This document shows, in pieces, positions 22,623 through 34,319 of a stretch of 64,000 bases of DNA (positions are counted from its first letter, which is position 1; every line of letters begins with the position of its first letter). Made by a program: the position numbers and the translations under genes. The notes under the pieces are model-generated. The model saw only the letters and a list, made by a program, of their open reading frames with translations, was not told where the DNA came from and ran no database searches. This stretch comes from Apteryx mantelli (Eukaryota > Chordata > Aves > Apterygiformes > Apterygidae), in contig NC_089980.1 in the NCBI RefSeq assembly GCF_036417845.1, positions 58,650,501-58,714,500 on the forward strand, in the 5' to 3' direction.

Positions 22623-24553
22623 AGGTTTGAAAAGTAAAGCATATCGAAGTGACTAAGGACTGTAGTCAGGCTGCCCACACAAAGTGCTTATCTTAGGCAT
22701 CAGAGCTGCTCTTGTTGGAGGCCAAAGAGTAATTTCGATGCTGGCTGCCTCCCTCCAAAGCCATTAGGAGAAGAGGTTGTGAGACCTTGTGCAAGCTGCC
22801 CCCCAGGCCATGCTGCCTACTGCAGCTCTGTTGCTGCTTCTCACCTCTCCTCCACGGGTCATCTCCACCCTGGCTCTTGGTGACTCAAGTGGCTTCTCAC
22901 CAACTTGAACAAAACTCCCGGCATCTTTGCCATTCCTGGGCTAGATACCTGTAGCAGACTGCCTGAATATGACCCTACGTGCCTCAAAATCTACATGCCT
23001 TGGAAAGTCAACTGAAACAAGCCTATGTCACTTTGGTTTATGTTGCTATAAACTCCTACATGACTAGCCCCAAACTGTGCCACATGCATCAGAAGCAAAA
23101 CCAGAAATCAGCTGTGCTGGCTCCCAGAGCTGAGCGCATTGGGCTGCACTACCTCCTCTGACTCATCTGCTGCAAGCATGTTATCCAGTCATAGCAACCA
23201 ATCATCACAGTCAGGAAATAGGTATTGCAAAGCCGAACTTCCTAATTCCAGCAAGTATAGAAGGTGACAGCTCTGGGTCAAACAGCAAACTGCACCATAT
23301 GGTGATCCACCCAAACGCACAGCAACCCGGGAAGAGGGTTTGTCGTGTTGCTGCGGGTCCCTCCCCGAAGAATGCCTTTTATCCCTGTTTTGCTCTGCTC
23401 AGTATCTGAAGGCTTGCAAGTCGGAGAAAGACTTCTGACATGGATCATATGCAAAAGGAGCTACCATCTATTAACAGCTGATTCTCTAACTCAGGGAGAT
23501 CTTTCTTCAAAGAATTTTCTTCTGAAAGTATCAACCTACTGGCACATCAATGGAGGCTCTAGCATCAAAAATTAGTAGCCAGTCCTTAGCCTGCTTTAAT
23601 ACCAGCCTGACAGCTGTACAACCACCTATACTGTTCCAGAACTAATCTTGATCACCCCAGTGCAGTTCGGGTGGCAATTTAGGCTATCTCAATCATCATC
23701 TTGAAATCTTTTTTTGCACAAATTCAAAACAAAACATGCCGTACTGGGCTCAGCCCCATGCTCTGCTCGCCCTGCCTGTGCATGGGGCTCTCTTTGTGGG
23801 GAAAAACCCTCTCGTTTGAGTTCTGACCCAGGCAGGACAAGAAGGCCAGGGGACACATCTCTGGGCCTGACTGTCACTCACAGCATCAGGATGCCAGCAA
23901 GGAGCCGTCCTGCCTGCTTCAGCCGAGAAACATGATGCACGTTCAGGAGGAGTCTTCTCTTTGTAGGAAGAAGGAAACTCATCACAAGATTTTGTTTTTT
24001 TAACTTCAAATTCAGAAGCTTCTGCCATCCAGGTTAATACTGACCAGATTTCCTCAAATTTTGACGGCCATCTCATATCCTGTATGACCTTGTGCTCTTA
24101 ATCAAGTTTGTCTGTGGTCAATGCCCACTTTGCACAATAAGCTGAGGAAATGAACATAGCTTTCTTGTATTTCAAGCACAGCCACAGGCTGTGAGTAGAA
24201 AAACCCAAACAAACACACAAATAACATTGGAGAACAAAGAACCTGATTGTTTCTCCTGACCCAAAGTAAAAAAGAAGAGTTTAAAATATCAGTTTACTAG
24301 TGAGGGGCTCTGTACTCGGTGTGAATCTCCAGTCTCAGAGATGTTCTGTCATAATGTTCTCTAATTGTTTCCAATACTTGACATGAGTATTTTTGGCAGT
24401 TAGTTTGTCATGAATTGACACTTATTTTGTCAACCTATCTTCAGTAAAACTGCACCCCCCTCCCTCCTAGTAGACCTGTCAGAAACATAAAATTACTCAT
24501 TACAGGTTTCCAAGAACCTCCTAAAGCCAGCACTCAGAGTTTGCATAACAACC
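22623..24553. other. No recognisable gene or repeat
   Basis: Mixed sequence with short open frames on both strands and no recognisable protein. A MIR-like phrase (TGTATGACCTTGTG near 24080) was considered and not accepted. Confidence 0.4.
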
Positions 24554-24565
24554 ATTGTCGACAAT
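24554..24565. promoter_or_regulatory. Inverted SOX-like half-sites
   Basis: ATTGTCGACAAT is a perfect 12-bp palindrome. Each half contains ACAAT, the core recognised by SOX HMG domains, here in divergent orientation across a central CG. A third related word, AACAAC, lies just upstream at 24547-24552. SOXE proteins bind paired inverted sites, but usually with the opposite orientation and 3-5 bp spacing, so the fit is imperfect. Confidence 0.3.
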
Positions 24566-24924
24566 CCACCTACAACAGCTTAAAAATACAGTTTTGAATG
24601 GGTGAAGGGAGGCCAGGAGTTCTCAGAAGGACTAGTCAGATTCAGGATTTTATTAATAGAACCGGAGGCGTTCTCATGAAGAGAAAAAAAACCCTCTTGT
24701 TATCTTAGCTGTCATCAACAGTCACCTTTTCAAAAACAGACAGGCTAGATGCAGAGTATTCCTGTAGATGAGCAAACAGAAAGCTTTGCATAAAAACATG
24801 AGAGCAAGAGGGGGACCAGCAAGCGCCAAGGATCATTGCTCAGGTCCATGTTGAGAAAAGTTCTGTGTGCAGCTGCCTGCTTTGTGCGTGCTGGCCTTGC
24901 TTAAGTGACTCTTTTATTTTCTCT
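24566..24924. other. No recognisable feature
   Basis: Mixed sequence just upstream of the AT-rich conserved-looking block. No gene, repeat or strong motif recognised. Confidence 0.35.
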
Positions 24925-25110
24925 TTTTTTAATATGGTGCCATACATTCCAGCCAGCGAGAGCTAATTGTCAGACAAAGGGAGTGCACGGAGAATGCATA
25001 TAAAGCTATTTGTGGCAGGGGCTCCAAAACTCTCTCCAGTAAAATAATGCAATTACATTAATTGGAGCGCACAATAGGCGCCACCTAAAATAGAAGATTA
25101 ATAAATACGG
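24925..25110. promoter_or_regulatory. Candidate conserved non-coding element, homeodomain-rich
   Basis: The block is AT-leaning and non-repetitive. It has many compact transcription-factor motifs: CTAATTG at 24962-24968, CAATTA at 25050-25055, ATTAATTGG at 25057-25065 and ATTAATAAATA from 25097. A TATAAAG word sits at 24999-25005. It abuts a CpG island on its downstream side. This combination is typical of deeply conserved enhancers or promoter-proximal elements of developmental genes. Conservation itself is my judgement from texture, not measured. The TATAAAG lies about 110 bp before the CpG-rich part and could serve a plus-strand transcript. Confidence 0.45.
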
Positions 25111-25520
25111 CTCAGCGATGGATGCCAGCAAAGGCAGGGAGTGCGACAGCATATGGCGAAGAGATGGATGGAAATGCTGGCTCGCATTTCTACCGGTCGA
25201 CGGCAGGGAAGTCGTGCCCGAGCTCTGCCGGCGTATGAGGAGGCGCTGGAAGGACGGGGCAGAAGCGGCGATGTGGGGCTCCCCCCTGAACTGGAGCTCC
25301 TTCCTCCAAGGGAGCGAGCAGGGAGGCCTCCCTGGCCAGCACGGAGCCGCGGCACCACAAGGAAAGGGCTGCCCCGGCTGTGGGCTTCCCACTAGCTGAC
25401 ACCACGTCCGCCAAGCTCGCTGTGGGACGGAGGGGGCACGGGGATGGTGCTCCGGGGAGCAAGGGGGCTGGTGGCAGCACCAGGGGAACGACAGGGACAT
25501 CAGCACAAGCATCCGGCGGT
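25111..25520. promoter_or_regulatory. CpG island without a visible gene
   Basis: I counted about 30 CpG dinucleotides by eye in this 410-bp stretch. It is strongly GC-rich, in sharp contrast to the AT-rich blocks on both sides. CpG islands mark promoters or poised enhancers in vertebrates. Open frames cross it in several frames on both strands (for example 25190-25480 minus and 25141-25395 plus), but these are the expected by-product of GC-rich DNA and none resembles a known protein. It may be the promoter of an unannotated non-coding RNA or a distal CpG-island enhancer. Confidence 0.55.
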
Positions 25521-25659
25521 GCTGAAAAGCCTCAGCTCCAAATGAGCAGCAGCACTTGTAGTCTTTCCCGAGCCAAAGCACCAGCCTGTTAGGTTCACCA
25601 TTAACAACAGTCCCCGCAACTTTCTCAGCCTCTCTGTTTACACAAGCTAGAGCTTTCGT

Positions 25660-25960
25660 ACATAAAACTCTTAAATGAAAACATTAAAGAGCAGCTGGCG
25701 CCTCTTGGAAAACTCATAAAAAGTCTGTTTCCAAACAGCGTTGCTTCTATACCATAAATTTCTGCATTTCTCGCTCCCCGCTTCCCTTATTTCTGAAGAC
25801 ATTTGCATGAAAACAGGAACTTTGTTCATTAAAGGGCTCATCTGCTCCTGCTGTTTATTTCCCACCTGAAGCCAGAGTCCCCTGGGTATGACATCATTAG
25901 TGCACGCTCTGGAAACGATTATGAAGTCACAAGCAGCGGATTCGGACTCCAGGCAGGGAA
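25660..25960. promoter_or_regulatory. Candidate conserved non-coding element with octamer
   Basis: A perfect POU octamer, ATTTGCAT, lies at 25801-25808. TTCATTAAAGGG (about 25827) and TGACATCATTAGTGCAC (from 25888) carry further homeodomain and CRE/ATF-like words. The stretch is unique and AT-leaning, and is sandwiched between two CpG-rich blocks. This composition resembles developmental enhancers. No alignment was possible. Confidence 0.4.
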
Positions 25961-25980
25961 TAAACAGCAGGAGGAGAGAC

Positions 25981-26480
25981 TCACGCGCGCTGCCAAACCC
26001 CCAGGTCCTTTTCCAGTTTTTCCCAGAGTGACATCCCATTGACTTCAGTGGGATCCTGACCAAAACGAGGCTGTCGGCACTTGGTCTGGAAGCTGGACGT
26101 GCACTCATAACTGGGATCACCCTGACGGCTGCCCTCACGCCGACCGTCCGCCCTCAGCAAGCAGCAGCGGTCGGCACAATGTCTGCCGCTCTGCCCGAGG
26201 CTCCTGGAGCTTCCCCGCACACTGGGTGTCAGACACGAGGCGCCTGCGGGAGCCGTGACGCCGAACCTTCCCAGGGCTCCCAGTGCCCCTCGTCCTCGCC
26301 CCATGTGCTGCAGGCAGCAGCAGTGCCGGAGGGGAGCCCTGCAGCTGGCGTACCAGCACCTGCAAGCACCCGCGCCGCAGGGATGCCCAGCCCCGCTGGC
26401 GCCAGGCTGCCCCAGTGCTCAGCTGTGGGCAGCAAGTGGCCACTCGGGTCATGGGAGCTGCTCATGGACACCTCGCAATC
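25981..26480. promoter_or_regulatory. Second CpG-rich block
   Basis: I counted about 28 CpGs between 26120 and 26480, with a further small cluster (CACGCGCGC) at 25982-25990. The block is rich in CAG/CTG and GCC words. It lies roughly 0.5 kb from the previous CpG island, so the two may be one interrupted island. A donor-like GCG|GTAAGC occurs downstream at 26972-26980, but no matching exon or acceptor was identified. Confidence 0.45.
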
Positions 26481-27719
26481 GATTGGAAACACCTCAGCAG
26501 ACAGACCCATAGGATAGAAGGATCTGTTTTGTGTGCAGAGGTAGAGAGAAGAAATACAGGAGCTGAAATGTCTGCCAGTTTGGGGATGGGAAGACATAGC
26601 AAAGATATCTTTTCCCTAAATAGATCCAGCAGTGCTAATGCAATCTACATTTTTCACCTACTGTTCTGAGAAAAGCATGAGAAAATGATTGTGAGCTTCC
26701 AGAGTTTCACTGAATCTCTCTTCAAGTATAAAATTTCCAACACAGTTGAAGCCCTTCCCTCCCACCACCAGGCATGCACAGCTATTATAAAGTATATAGG
26801 CCAAATACTGCTCTCTTTTAAACTGACTCCACTTCATGGCAGTGGCAGATGCCGTTCCATGGGCTACATATTTTTTATGGCTCCCTGCATGACTTCCACA
26901 AAGCTGCATCATTGCAGCCGAGAATATAATCATCTGGCCCTGCATAATCACCACTCCCCTTCCAGCAGCCTGCGGTAAGCAGACGGCTTGCCTTCCTGCC
27001 TGCCTACCTTGGGCCAAGCCAGCGTCTAGTCAGGGTTGCTAAATACTACTGTTATTGAGCAGACATCGCAGGATGTCTGAGGATGTATACACCCATAGGA
27101 CTGGGATGTGGCTGAGTGGCCGGGAGCAGGGACAACGAGAGCCTGGTTATACTAGTACTGCACTGGGAAGATGGAGGCTGAACGTGGGACGGAGCAGATA
27201 CAGTCCTTAAGGGGACTTCTGCAGTTCATCCTTGTACTCCAGGCTTTGAAGCCTTACATACGTAGTACTACATCTTTACTCAGTGCTGGTGTTGGGATCA
27301 TGAATGGTGTTTCGGAAATACTGACTAGTCATCCCGTACCAGCACCTAATATTTGGTACAGCAGAGGGGAAAAAAAGAAAAAAACAAAAAAGAGATGTAT
27401 TTATTCTTGCAAATAGAATCAAAATTCTCCCCTCAGTGAAATCATTTGGATTTGATGGATTATCGCTGGCCTAGGTTGAATATGCCTTATGTTCACGGTG
27501 CTCCACTTACTAGACCTGGCCTGGACTTGGTTGTCAGGAGACCCTCGCCCAAAGTCCACAGAAAAGTGACTCCGCGAGTGCTCGACACTCACAGCCCCAG
27601 CGCCATACATGCCCCCCACCGCCCCACTTTGCCACCGCAACACAGCGAGCGGCACACACCCCACCATGGTACCCCCTTTCCCTCTAGCTCCCCGACAGTG
27701 CAACGTGTAGGAACTGCAT
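26481..27719. other. No recognisable gene
   Basis: Mixed sequence. An A-rich stretch with GAAAAAAAGAAAAAAAC words lies at about 27365-27395. The section at 27540-27710 is again CpG-leaning and C-rich. No coding exon recognised. Confidence 0.35.
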
Positions 27720-28060
27720 CGCCCAATTTCCTCCAGTTTAGTTCATTGTCAGGTGCCAAACAAGCCCAACTGTTTTTGTTGGAATTGGCCTGCAGTCCCA
27801 TCATGCCTTACTTCCTCTGAGCAGAATAAGTGTTATTTAACAGGCAGCTCTGATTACTTTGGAAAGATGTTCATTTTTTTGAGAAGAGGAGAATATATCG
27901 AAACTGATTGTATTGGCTGCTTGTGCCTATTTTTTCTGGATGGCCTTCTCTCTTCTTTGTATAAAACATCAGATACAGACCTGGGCAGCTTTTCAAGAGG
28001 GGCACAATGCCACTGTCACATGCAACTTACATAATGGAGTTGTCACCTCTGTCATGTTAA
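27720..28060. promoter_or_regulatory. Candidate conserved non-coding element
   Basis: The sequence is unique and free of low-complexity runs except one T7. It contains the symmetric word TGTTATTTAACA (27831-27842), CTGATTACTTTGG, and NFI/SOX-like half-sites. The texture is like other vertebrate conserved elements, and it continues the series of such blocks from 24.9 kb. Evidence is compositional only. Confidence 0.3.
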
Positions 28061-28157
28061 GCTGGCAATAAAAGGAAATACAGGCACACTGGGGAGAGGT
28101 GTCCACACACAGTTACCCCAGAGCACACCCAACCAAGTCAATAAGAATTTGTCCAAA

Positions 28158-28209
28158 ATAAGTAACAGCAGGAAGAGCTGATAAAGCTCCTTTTGCTGCT
28201 GTTATTTAT
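28158..28209 (+). other. Imperfect 52-nt hairpin, miRNA-sized
   Basis: ATAAGTAACAGCAG (28158-28171) pairs with CTGCTGTTATTTAT (28196-28209) over 14 bp with one G-U. An inner stem of GAGCT against AGCTC (28175-28179 with 28185-28189) encloses a 5-base loop GATAA. The two stems are separated by a small asymmetric internal loop. The shape resembles a short pre-miRNA, but pairing does not continue below 28158/28209, so the stem is shorter than Drosha normally requires. The GCAG/CTGC words could also make this an accidental fold. Confidence 0.4.
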
Positions 28210-31200
28210 CCCCCTAACATACCACCTGATAACACAACTGAAGCCTGTTAAAGAGGGGTTGCCCTCCTTCATTTCTTGATGTGGGCTTTGAGAAGACAGG
28301 CAGACAAAGAGTAAATATTTCAGTGCAACTGCAAGTGTCTCTGACTCATCATATCATCATAATTTTTCTGGGAGCCACTGGCTTCATTCTCTTTCCTCAG
28401 CCCTTCCCTTAGGACAGTTCACTCCAGGAGCTCTGCATTTTCTCAGAAAATCACTAATGTTCCCTATAAGAATTGGTATTGTTCATATTAAAGACAAGAA
28501 AGCAAGCGAGAGAGAGGAGCCCTCCATTCTCCTGTCTTCTAACCCTTGTTTTTCCATTTCCTTACTTTCAAATCATAGTACAGTGAATGTTCAAGGTCTT
28601 CCTCCCACCTGCTTCTCCAAGGCAGTTTTAAATTAGCCATGATTTCCTTCTCTTCTCAGCCTCTCATTTTTTCCTAAGTCTGTACTATCAAATCCTAACG
28701 CCCTCCTTTCCTTTTTGTTATTCTAGACAGCCCAGCATCATTCTGTTCATTCATTAGGACACTTCCGCCCACTCCACAGATCCAGTATTCTCCACCTCTG
28801 CTCTGCATAAATGCTTTCATCTCCACATTAGTCTAGCTCTTGCTTCTAGCAGCTGCTTTTTGCTTTTTTTTTTCTTGTCTCTTTTGTGAGCAGCCCTTCC
28901 CACTCTGCAGGGCTGCCAAGTCTTTCTGAGGCGAAATATTTCCAGGCAGAAGGACAGAGCATGGCGAGAGCAGCAAAGGTTGCTTGCTGCAAACCCCATT
29001 TTGTTTATTTCAGTCTTAAAAAAAATTGCCACTAATTCCAAAGGGGCCAGCCCTATGCTCTGGGCATCTTTACAGCAATTAAAACTACAATGTCATTGGT
29101 ATTAATAGCAAGAAATAGCAAAGGCTTATTCCACTACAACTCCCTTGGTCCCACAGTGCTCCCAATGACAATCGAAACTTCAAATGAAATTAAGAAGATC
29201 CCTCCCCAACAAATGTCTTAGGCAACCTCCCTCAGAGGGAAACTGAGCCTTAAGGCATGGCCAGAAGGTAATGAATCCAGGCTGCTGAAGGCCATGGGAA
29301 AGTGAATCCCAAACCAGCAGCTCCCTCTCCATATATGAGAGGACTCCAGGTCGCATCCCTTTCCCAACCTCAACAAGGCTTCGCAACACAGAAAGGGGGA
29401 AAGGCAAGCTCTGTGGCCAGCACATCCCAGACCACACACAGTACAGGCCAAATTCCCTTCTCCAAGGAAAGACATGTTCCTTGAGAGTACAGGAGATGGA
29501 GAATAGTCTTCAGGCCAAAGAGCACTGCTGTCTATTCACAGTCTCACCAAGGTCTTCCACACAGGCACTGAGAAGATCCTCATGCCAAGGCATCACAGAG
29601 CAAGTCATGCTCTCACAGTTTGTGGAAAAGGGAAGATGATGCACAGGTTTGTGGGTTTATTTCTGTGAAGGAACTGGATCTGAGTCACTGCAAAAAAGTT
29701 CGTTCTCCTATTACACTGGGCTAAAGGAAGCCTCCAGAGACTGAGCTTTATTGGAAATAATCTTTTGCTCCCTCTAGGTACAATGAGAGGACCTGTGTTT
29801 GGAGGCTAGTGAGCCCAGCTCTCAGCTCTCACAGGTAATTATTGCAAGTGCTACTTGCAAGGTGTGGTAGCATCAGACCTGATCACTGCCAAGTCATTTG
29901 ACAATACAAATCTGGCCCAACAGAAGCTCATAGACCCAACTGCTCACCTGCGTGTTCTCCTGATTTAGCAACTGGCCATGCTGATCTCCAGAGGCAGCTC
30001 TCATGTGAGACAGCCAGGCAGCCTGCTCTCTAGGAAATGTCGGGAGGTGCAGGGTTTCGCTCTCACCAACGGATGTCCCTGGGTTTCCACAGCAGGCTAG
30101 CAGTGCTTTAGGGGACCACAGGGAGCACCAAAGGGAGTAAGGGAGTGGCTGACAAAGGTCCCCAGGATGGGAAGGCACAGATGCAGGAGCCACAGAGCAA
30201 GTTTTCTTACCTCAAGGCATCCAAATGGTTTAGGAAAGGGTTATTTTTTGGATCCTATGCATCTTTTCAAAGTATCTGTGAGGCAAAATGTTCCCAGGTC
30301 CTACAGCAGTCTGATTAGTGTTGCCATAACTCCATCCCAGAAAACACATGCTCCCAAACCCAGCACAAATTCCCTCCTGGATAATGCTCCTCTGTTCTCT
30401 GGCATTCTGCAACAGGGATATGATCCAAGTCCTACAAAGCAGTGCTTTTGCCCCCAAAACACCCACTAGGCTTTCTGTTAGGAAATAATGGCAATACAGA
30501 AGATGCTCCTGAGAACCTTAGAGGTAGCTTGGCACAGGTCCTGCATGTGCCCACATTGTGCTCAGAGAAGACCATGTCACTGAAGTGATCGTCCCCCTCA
30601 AATGCTTCATCCCAGAGTTTGAGCGGGCCGGGACCCTCCACAGCAGCTCAGCAGGCCCCATGGCAGAGCAGGGCAGACCTGGGGGAGCAGTCCCGGCACA
30701 TCTCCACTGAGGACTACCTCTGCCGTGTCACCTGGCTGTCAACTGTAGCAGCTGACTTAAGGCCGTTGAGATTAAAGGTGAAAAAGGCCTCGTCCTGAAA
30801 ATATCCTGGGTGAGGCAGGCACACCAGAAGAACAGGGATTGCTATGATAGGCAGTCTAAACTTGGGAAAACTGGCAGCCATCAAGGAGAGGTCCAAATGC
30901 AGAGAGCATCCCTGTGAGCAGAGCAGGCTGCAGCCCCGTCTGAGAGGAGAGTGCCCCATGGAGGCCTGGCCCAAGTAGCGAAAGCAGTGGGATGGCTGGT
31001 CAGACTGGCCACAGACAGACCATGCCACAGCCAGCACAGCATGGGCCAGGCCAACATTACCTCCACAACACAGCTTCCAGCTGGTACTGTGAGCTGATGC
31101 TGGGACAGATGCTGAGCCCAGCCATGGCTTTTCTAGTCCAGCCCTGGACATGATCTCATCTTTCCATGGCCTTACCACTCCTCTCTTACTGCACCTGAAC

Positions 31201-34107
31201 CACTCTCCACCATCCACCAACCGCCAAGGCCCACAGACCCCACCACCACCTCCTGCACCCACTCACCTCTCTCTAGATGGTCTCTCCCTCCCTAGACTCT
31301 TCTCGGGCTCCTCACTTTATTACTTCTCTTCCCACACAAGGATCAAGGAGCCATAAATGGATTAACCTGTGGCAAGATTTAAAACTGTCCCATCTTTAAA
31401 AAGCCACAAACGCACTGCAACCTGTAAAAGCTATTCAGTCTCGCCACAACAGTGACACATTTAGCCCTGAGGAATAAGGGCTAAACTTGCCTGGCTTTCA
31501 AATGCAATAATATGTACGTGCACAGAACTGTTACAGTGCAATTTACTCCAAGCTGATGCTCCATTTATCTATCCATAGCCTTGGCATCTTGCTGACTTTA
31601 CACTCCTAAATCACTCTTCTTACTTTCAGCACACTCCCCTCCTTTTAATTCTGCAACTCTTCAAGCGAGCTCTCACACTAATGATCTCTGCATACCTCTG
31701 CATTCTCAGTTTTCAAAATGCTGCCCCATCTCCCTTACCATGCAAACATGTTAAAGCACAGAGCTAAAATGTCATGCCAGAAAAAGCAACCAAAGGTGTT
31801 CTGGTACATGTAGCAGTCAGCATGCCCCGCTGGTGGAGCCTACCAGCATGTAATTAACATCCCAAGTTTCTGAGCGTGATGAGTCCTGTTCCTTCTCTTG
31901 TCCAAACTGCAGAGACAAGAACCATCATCCTCTCCAATGTCTCACAAATCCTGAAGCCTATGGGGGGGACGGAGAGATGGAAAGGGAAAAACCATCATGC
32001 TGCCTAGCAAAACCATTGTTATGACCTGGGATCTCCTCAAGTTTGTAGAAGCAGTGATTGCCTCTTACTGGAGTGGGCAGGCTGTCCTATTTGACTGAAG
32101 AAGTCTTACTCAGATGCAGTCATGGAGACCTTCCCCTTAAACATAGAAATGAGCCCAACACACATATGCTGTGATGAAGAAATCTGAGGAAGGCAAAATG
32201 GAATCTGAACACAGCAAAAGAAGAGAAGTTTGCACACAACAAATAGCTGTAACACTACAAGCCACTTCTTTTTTTTCCTGCTTGCCTGCCATACTGAAAG
32301 CCTTCTCAGTCTGCAGGCTTTTGTCCTCTGGGTTAGGGGAGCAAAGGCATGCAGCACTGCATGCTAATTCTGCTCCGATGCTACAGCAGTGACTGGACAT
32401 TTCAAACCTAGGGCATAAAAGCCCCCATGGGCACCAAGCCCAACCTCGCTCTGCTGCGTTCTTGCACAGGCATCAGAATCAGCACAGAAACACATCAGCC
32501 CAGGACCAGAATCTTTGATTTATTGATTGATTTTGAATACATTGCTCCTCTTACACCTCCACCTCTCTCCACAAGGACACAAGATCTTTGTGCTCTTCTG
32601 GTGACTTCATTTGTTGTACTTCACTCCCACAAGCTATATGTCAGGGATCAGATGACTGACTTGACCCAAACTGGCTGACAAGACTTCTCATCTGCTTGGC
32701 ATGGCATTTAGAGAAATCGATTCACTGAAGTGTCAATGTTACATTAAATTTAGCTGTGATTTCCAGGCGTGCCTGGAGAGGCACCATCACAGTCGGTGGG
32801 CTTATTGACAAATTCAGTAGACAGACCAGATGTGAAGAAACTCTGGGACTGAGCATCCGTTTCATTTCCCCACACTCCGAAGGCGAATCTTCCACCCTGC
32901 CGTGTGCGTGACACCTAGTATAAAGAACAAAGGTTTTGATTTTCCAGGGTTGTCTCCCGACACTTCTCACAGGCATAAAACTCACCACTGAGGTTCCTCC
33001 CAAGTAATATCAACACTACCCCTTCCCAGGCTTAAGGGACATTTAAGTCTTTTTATTCTATAGTTTAGCTGTTCAGCATTGATGGGATACATGCAAGTGT
33101 CAAGACAGATGCAGATACACATAGAATGTGCCACAGCTATGCTAAAAAGACAAAGCACAAGAAAAGCATTTAAAAACAACCCCCTTCCTAAATGAACACC
33201 CATCACACAAAAACACCTTTCCCTTCAGGTCCATCTCTCTTCAGGCACGCAGTCCATCCCTGTATTGCCTTTTTAAATCCTGCTTAGCCCTGCTGCTGAA
33301 CCAGCCTTCAGCCCACTCCAAAGCCCATCCACTTCATCTCCTCTTATTATCAGTAGTTCCTCGGAGCATCTCCCCAATTTTCCTTCTCACAGTCCTTACA
33401 CTAAACTTGTTTAGCACCTCTCTTTTTTTTTTTTTTTTTGTTCTGTTAATAATTTTCCATTCCTCTTATTTTGCTCACTTTTCTTTAGACTGGAGGAGGG
33501 AACAGGCTCTGCCAGCTTTAGCAACCTCTGTCCAGTAATGCATCGTCGCCAGCAGGCCAGGGATAAGCTCTGCCAGCACCCGACCTCTCTGCTGCCAGAG
33601 AAGCAAGCCAGCCTAGGCAAGGGCGCACATCAGGAGAAAATCTCCACAGTGGCCACTGGATCCCACAGCTATGGAATACACATATTTTTCATAATCTACA
33701 GAAATTTCCCCAGATTATAACACCTGCGAAAAAGTATGTTCCAGTTCTTTTCCCCACCTGCTCAGCTCGGTAAGATTGAAGACCTGTTTATGGTAGATCA
33801 CCATAGAGTAACAATGCTAAAATGGAAATCTACAGTTGTTTTTGCCGCTAGGGTCTAAATAAAACAAAAAGACTCAAATAAGGCTAGCCATAGTTTGGCT
33901 AAGACTCAAACCAAAGATATCAGAATGGTTCAAGTACTTTGAATATTTTAAGGTACATCCATCACTAACTGGAAACAGGGCTGGATTATTCTTTGAGCTT
34001 AATTAGAAGTAACCTGCAAAAGTGAGCATGAAAACTGAAAGCACCATGGAAACGTGCTCTGAATGGCTGCACTAACTGGGCTGTGGAAGGGATTCAGCAC
34101 AGGAATA
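28210..34107. other. Long stretch with no recognisable gene
   Basis: About 6 kb of ordinary sequence. Pyrimidine-rich DNA lies at 28520-28700, and a CCACC-rich stretch at 31195-31270. A run of 17 T is at 33423-33439. A short palindrome, TTGCAAGT-GCT-ACTTGCAA (29842-29860), contains two TTGCAA words like C/EBP half-sites. The longest open frame (30714-31262, minus, 182 codons) does not resemble any protein I know. Confidence 0.4.
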
Positions 34108-34276
34108 CGTATATATATACACATATATCTGTGTGTGCATGCATATACATACCATATATATATATGCATGTATATGTATGTGTGTATATATATAAAATCT
34201 CTCTGTATATATATAAAATCTCTCTATAAAAAAATCTATCTATCTCTCTATACACACACACACACACACACACACA
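34108..34276. repeat. Compound (TA)n/(TG)n/(CA)n microsatellite
   Basis: Interleaved TA, TG and CA runs end in an (AC)n tract of about 25 bases at 34252-34276. Inside it, a 21-bp unit beginning GTATATATATAAAATC is duplicated head to tail at 34184-34204 and 34205-34225. A (CTAT)n patch follows. This is a classic hypermutable compound microsatellite; the open frames on both strands here are only repeat peptide. Confidence 0.95.
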
Positions 34277-34319
34277 AAGTGAGTTCATAGTTGGCTAGCT
34301 TGTTCCAGGTCAGCTGCTG

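Noticed and set aside
24070..24180. MIR-like phrase TGTATGACCTTGTG
   Set aside because: Only one short word matches; the following cagtttcctcatctg block is absent.
25006..25581. 191-codon open frame, minus strand
   Set aside because: It runs across the CpG island and the AT-rich block. The length is explained by few stop codons in GC-rich DNA, and the protein is not recognisable.
30714..31262. 182-codon open frame, minus strand
   Set aside because: No domain or family resemblance; composition like the surrounding non-coding DNA.
34036..34056. REST/NRSF-like word around AGCACCATGGA
   Set aside because: Only the left half matches; the right half does not fit the consensus.
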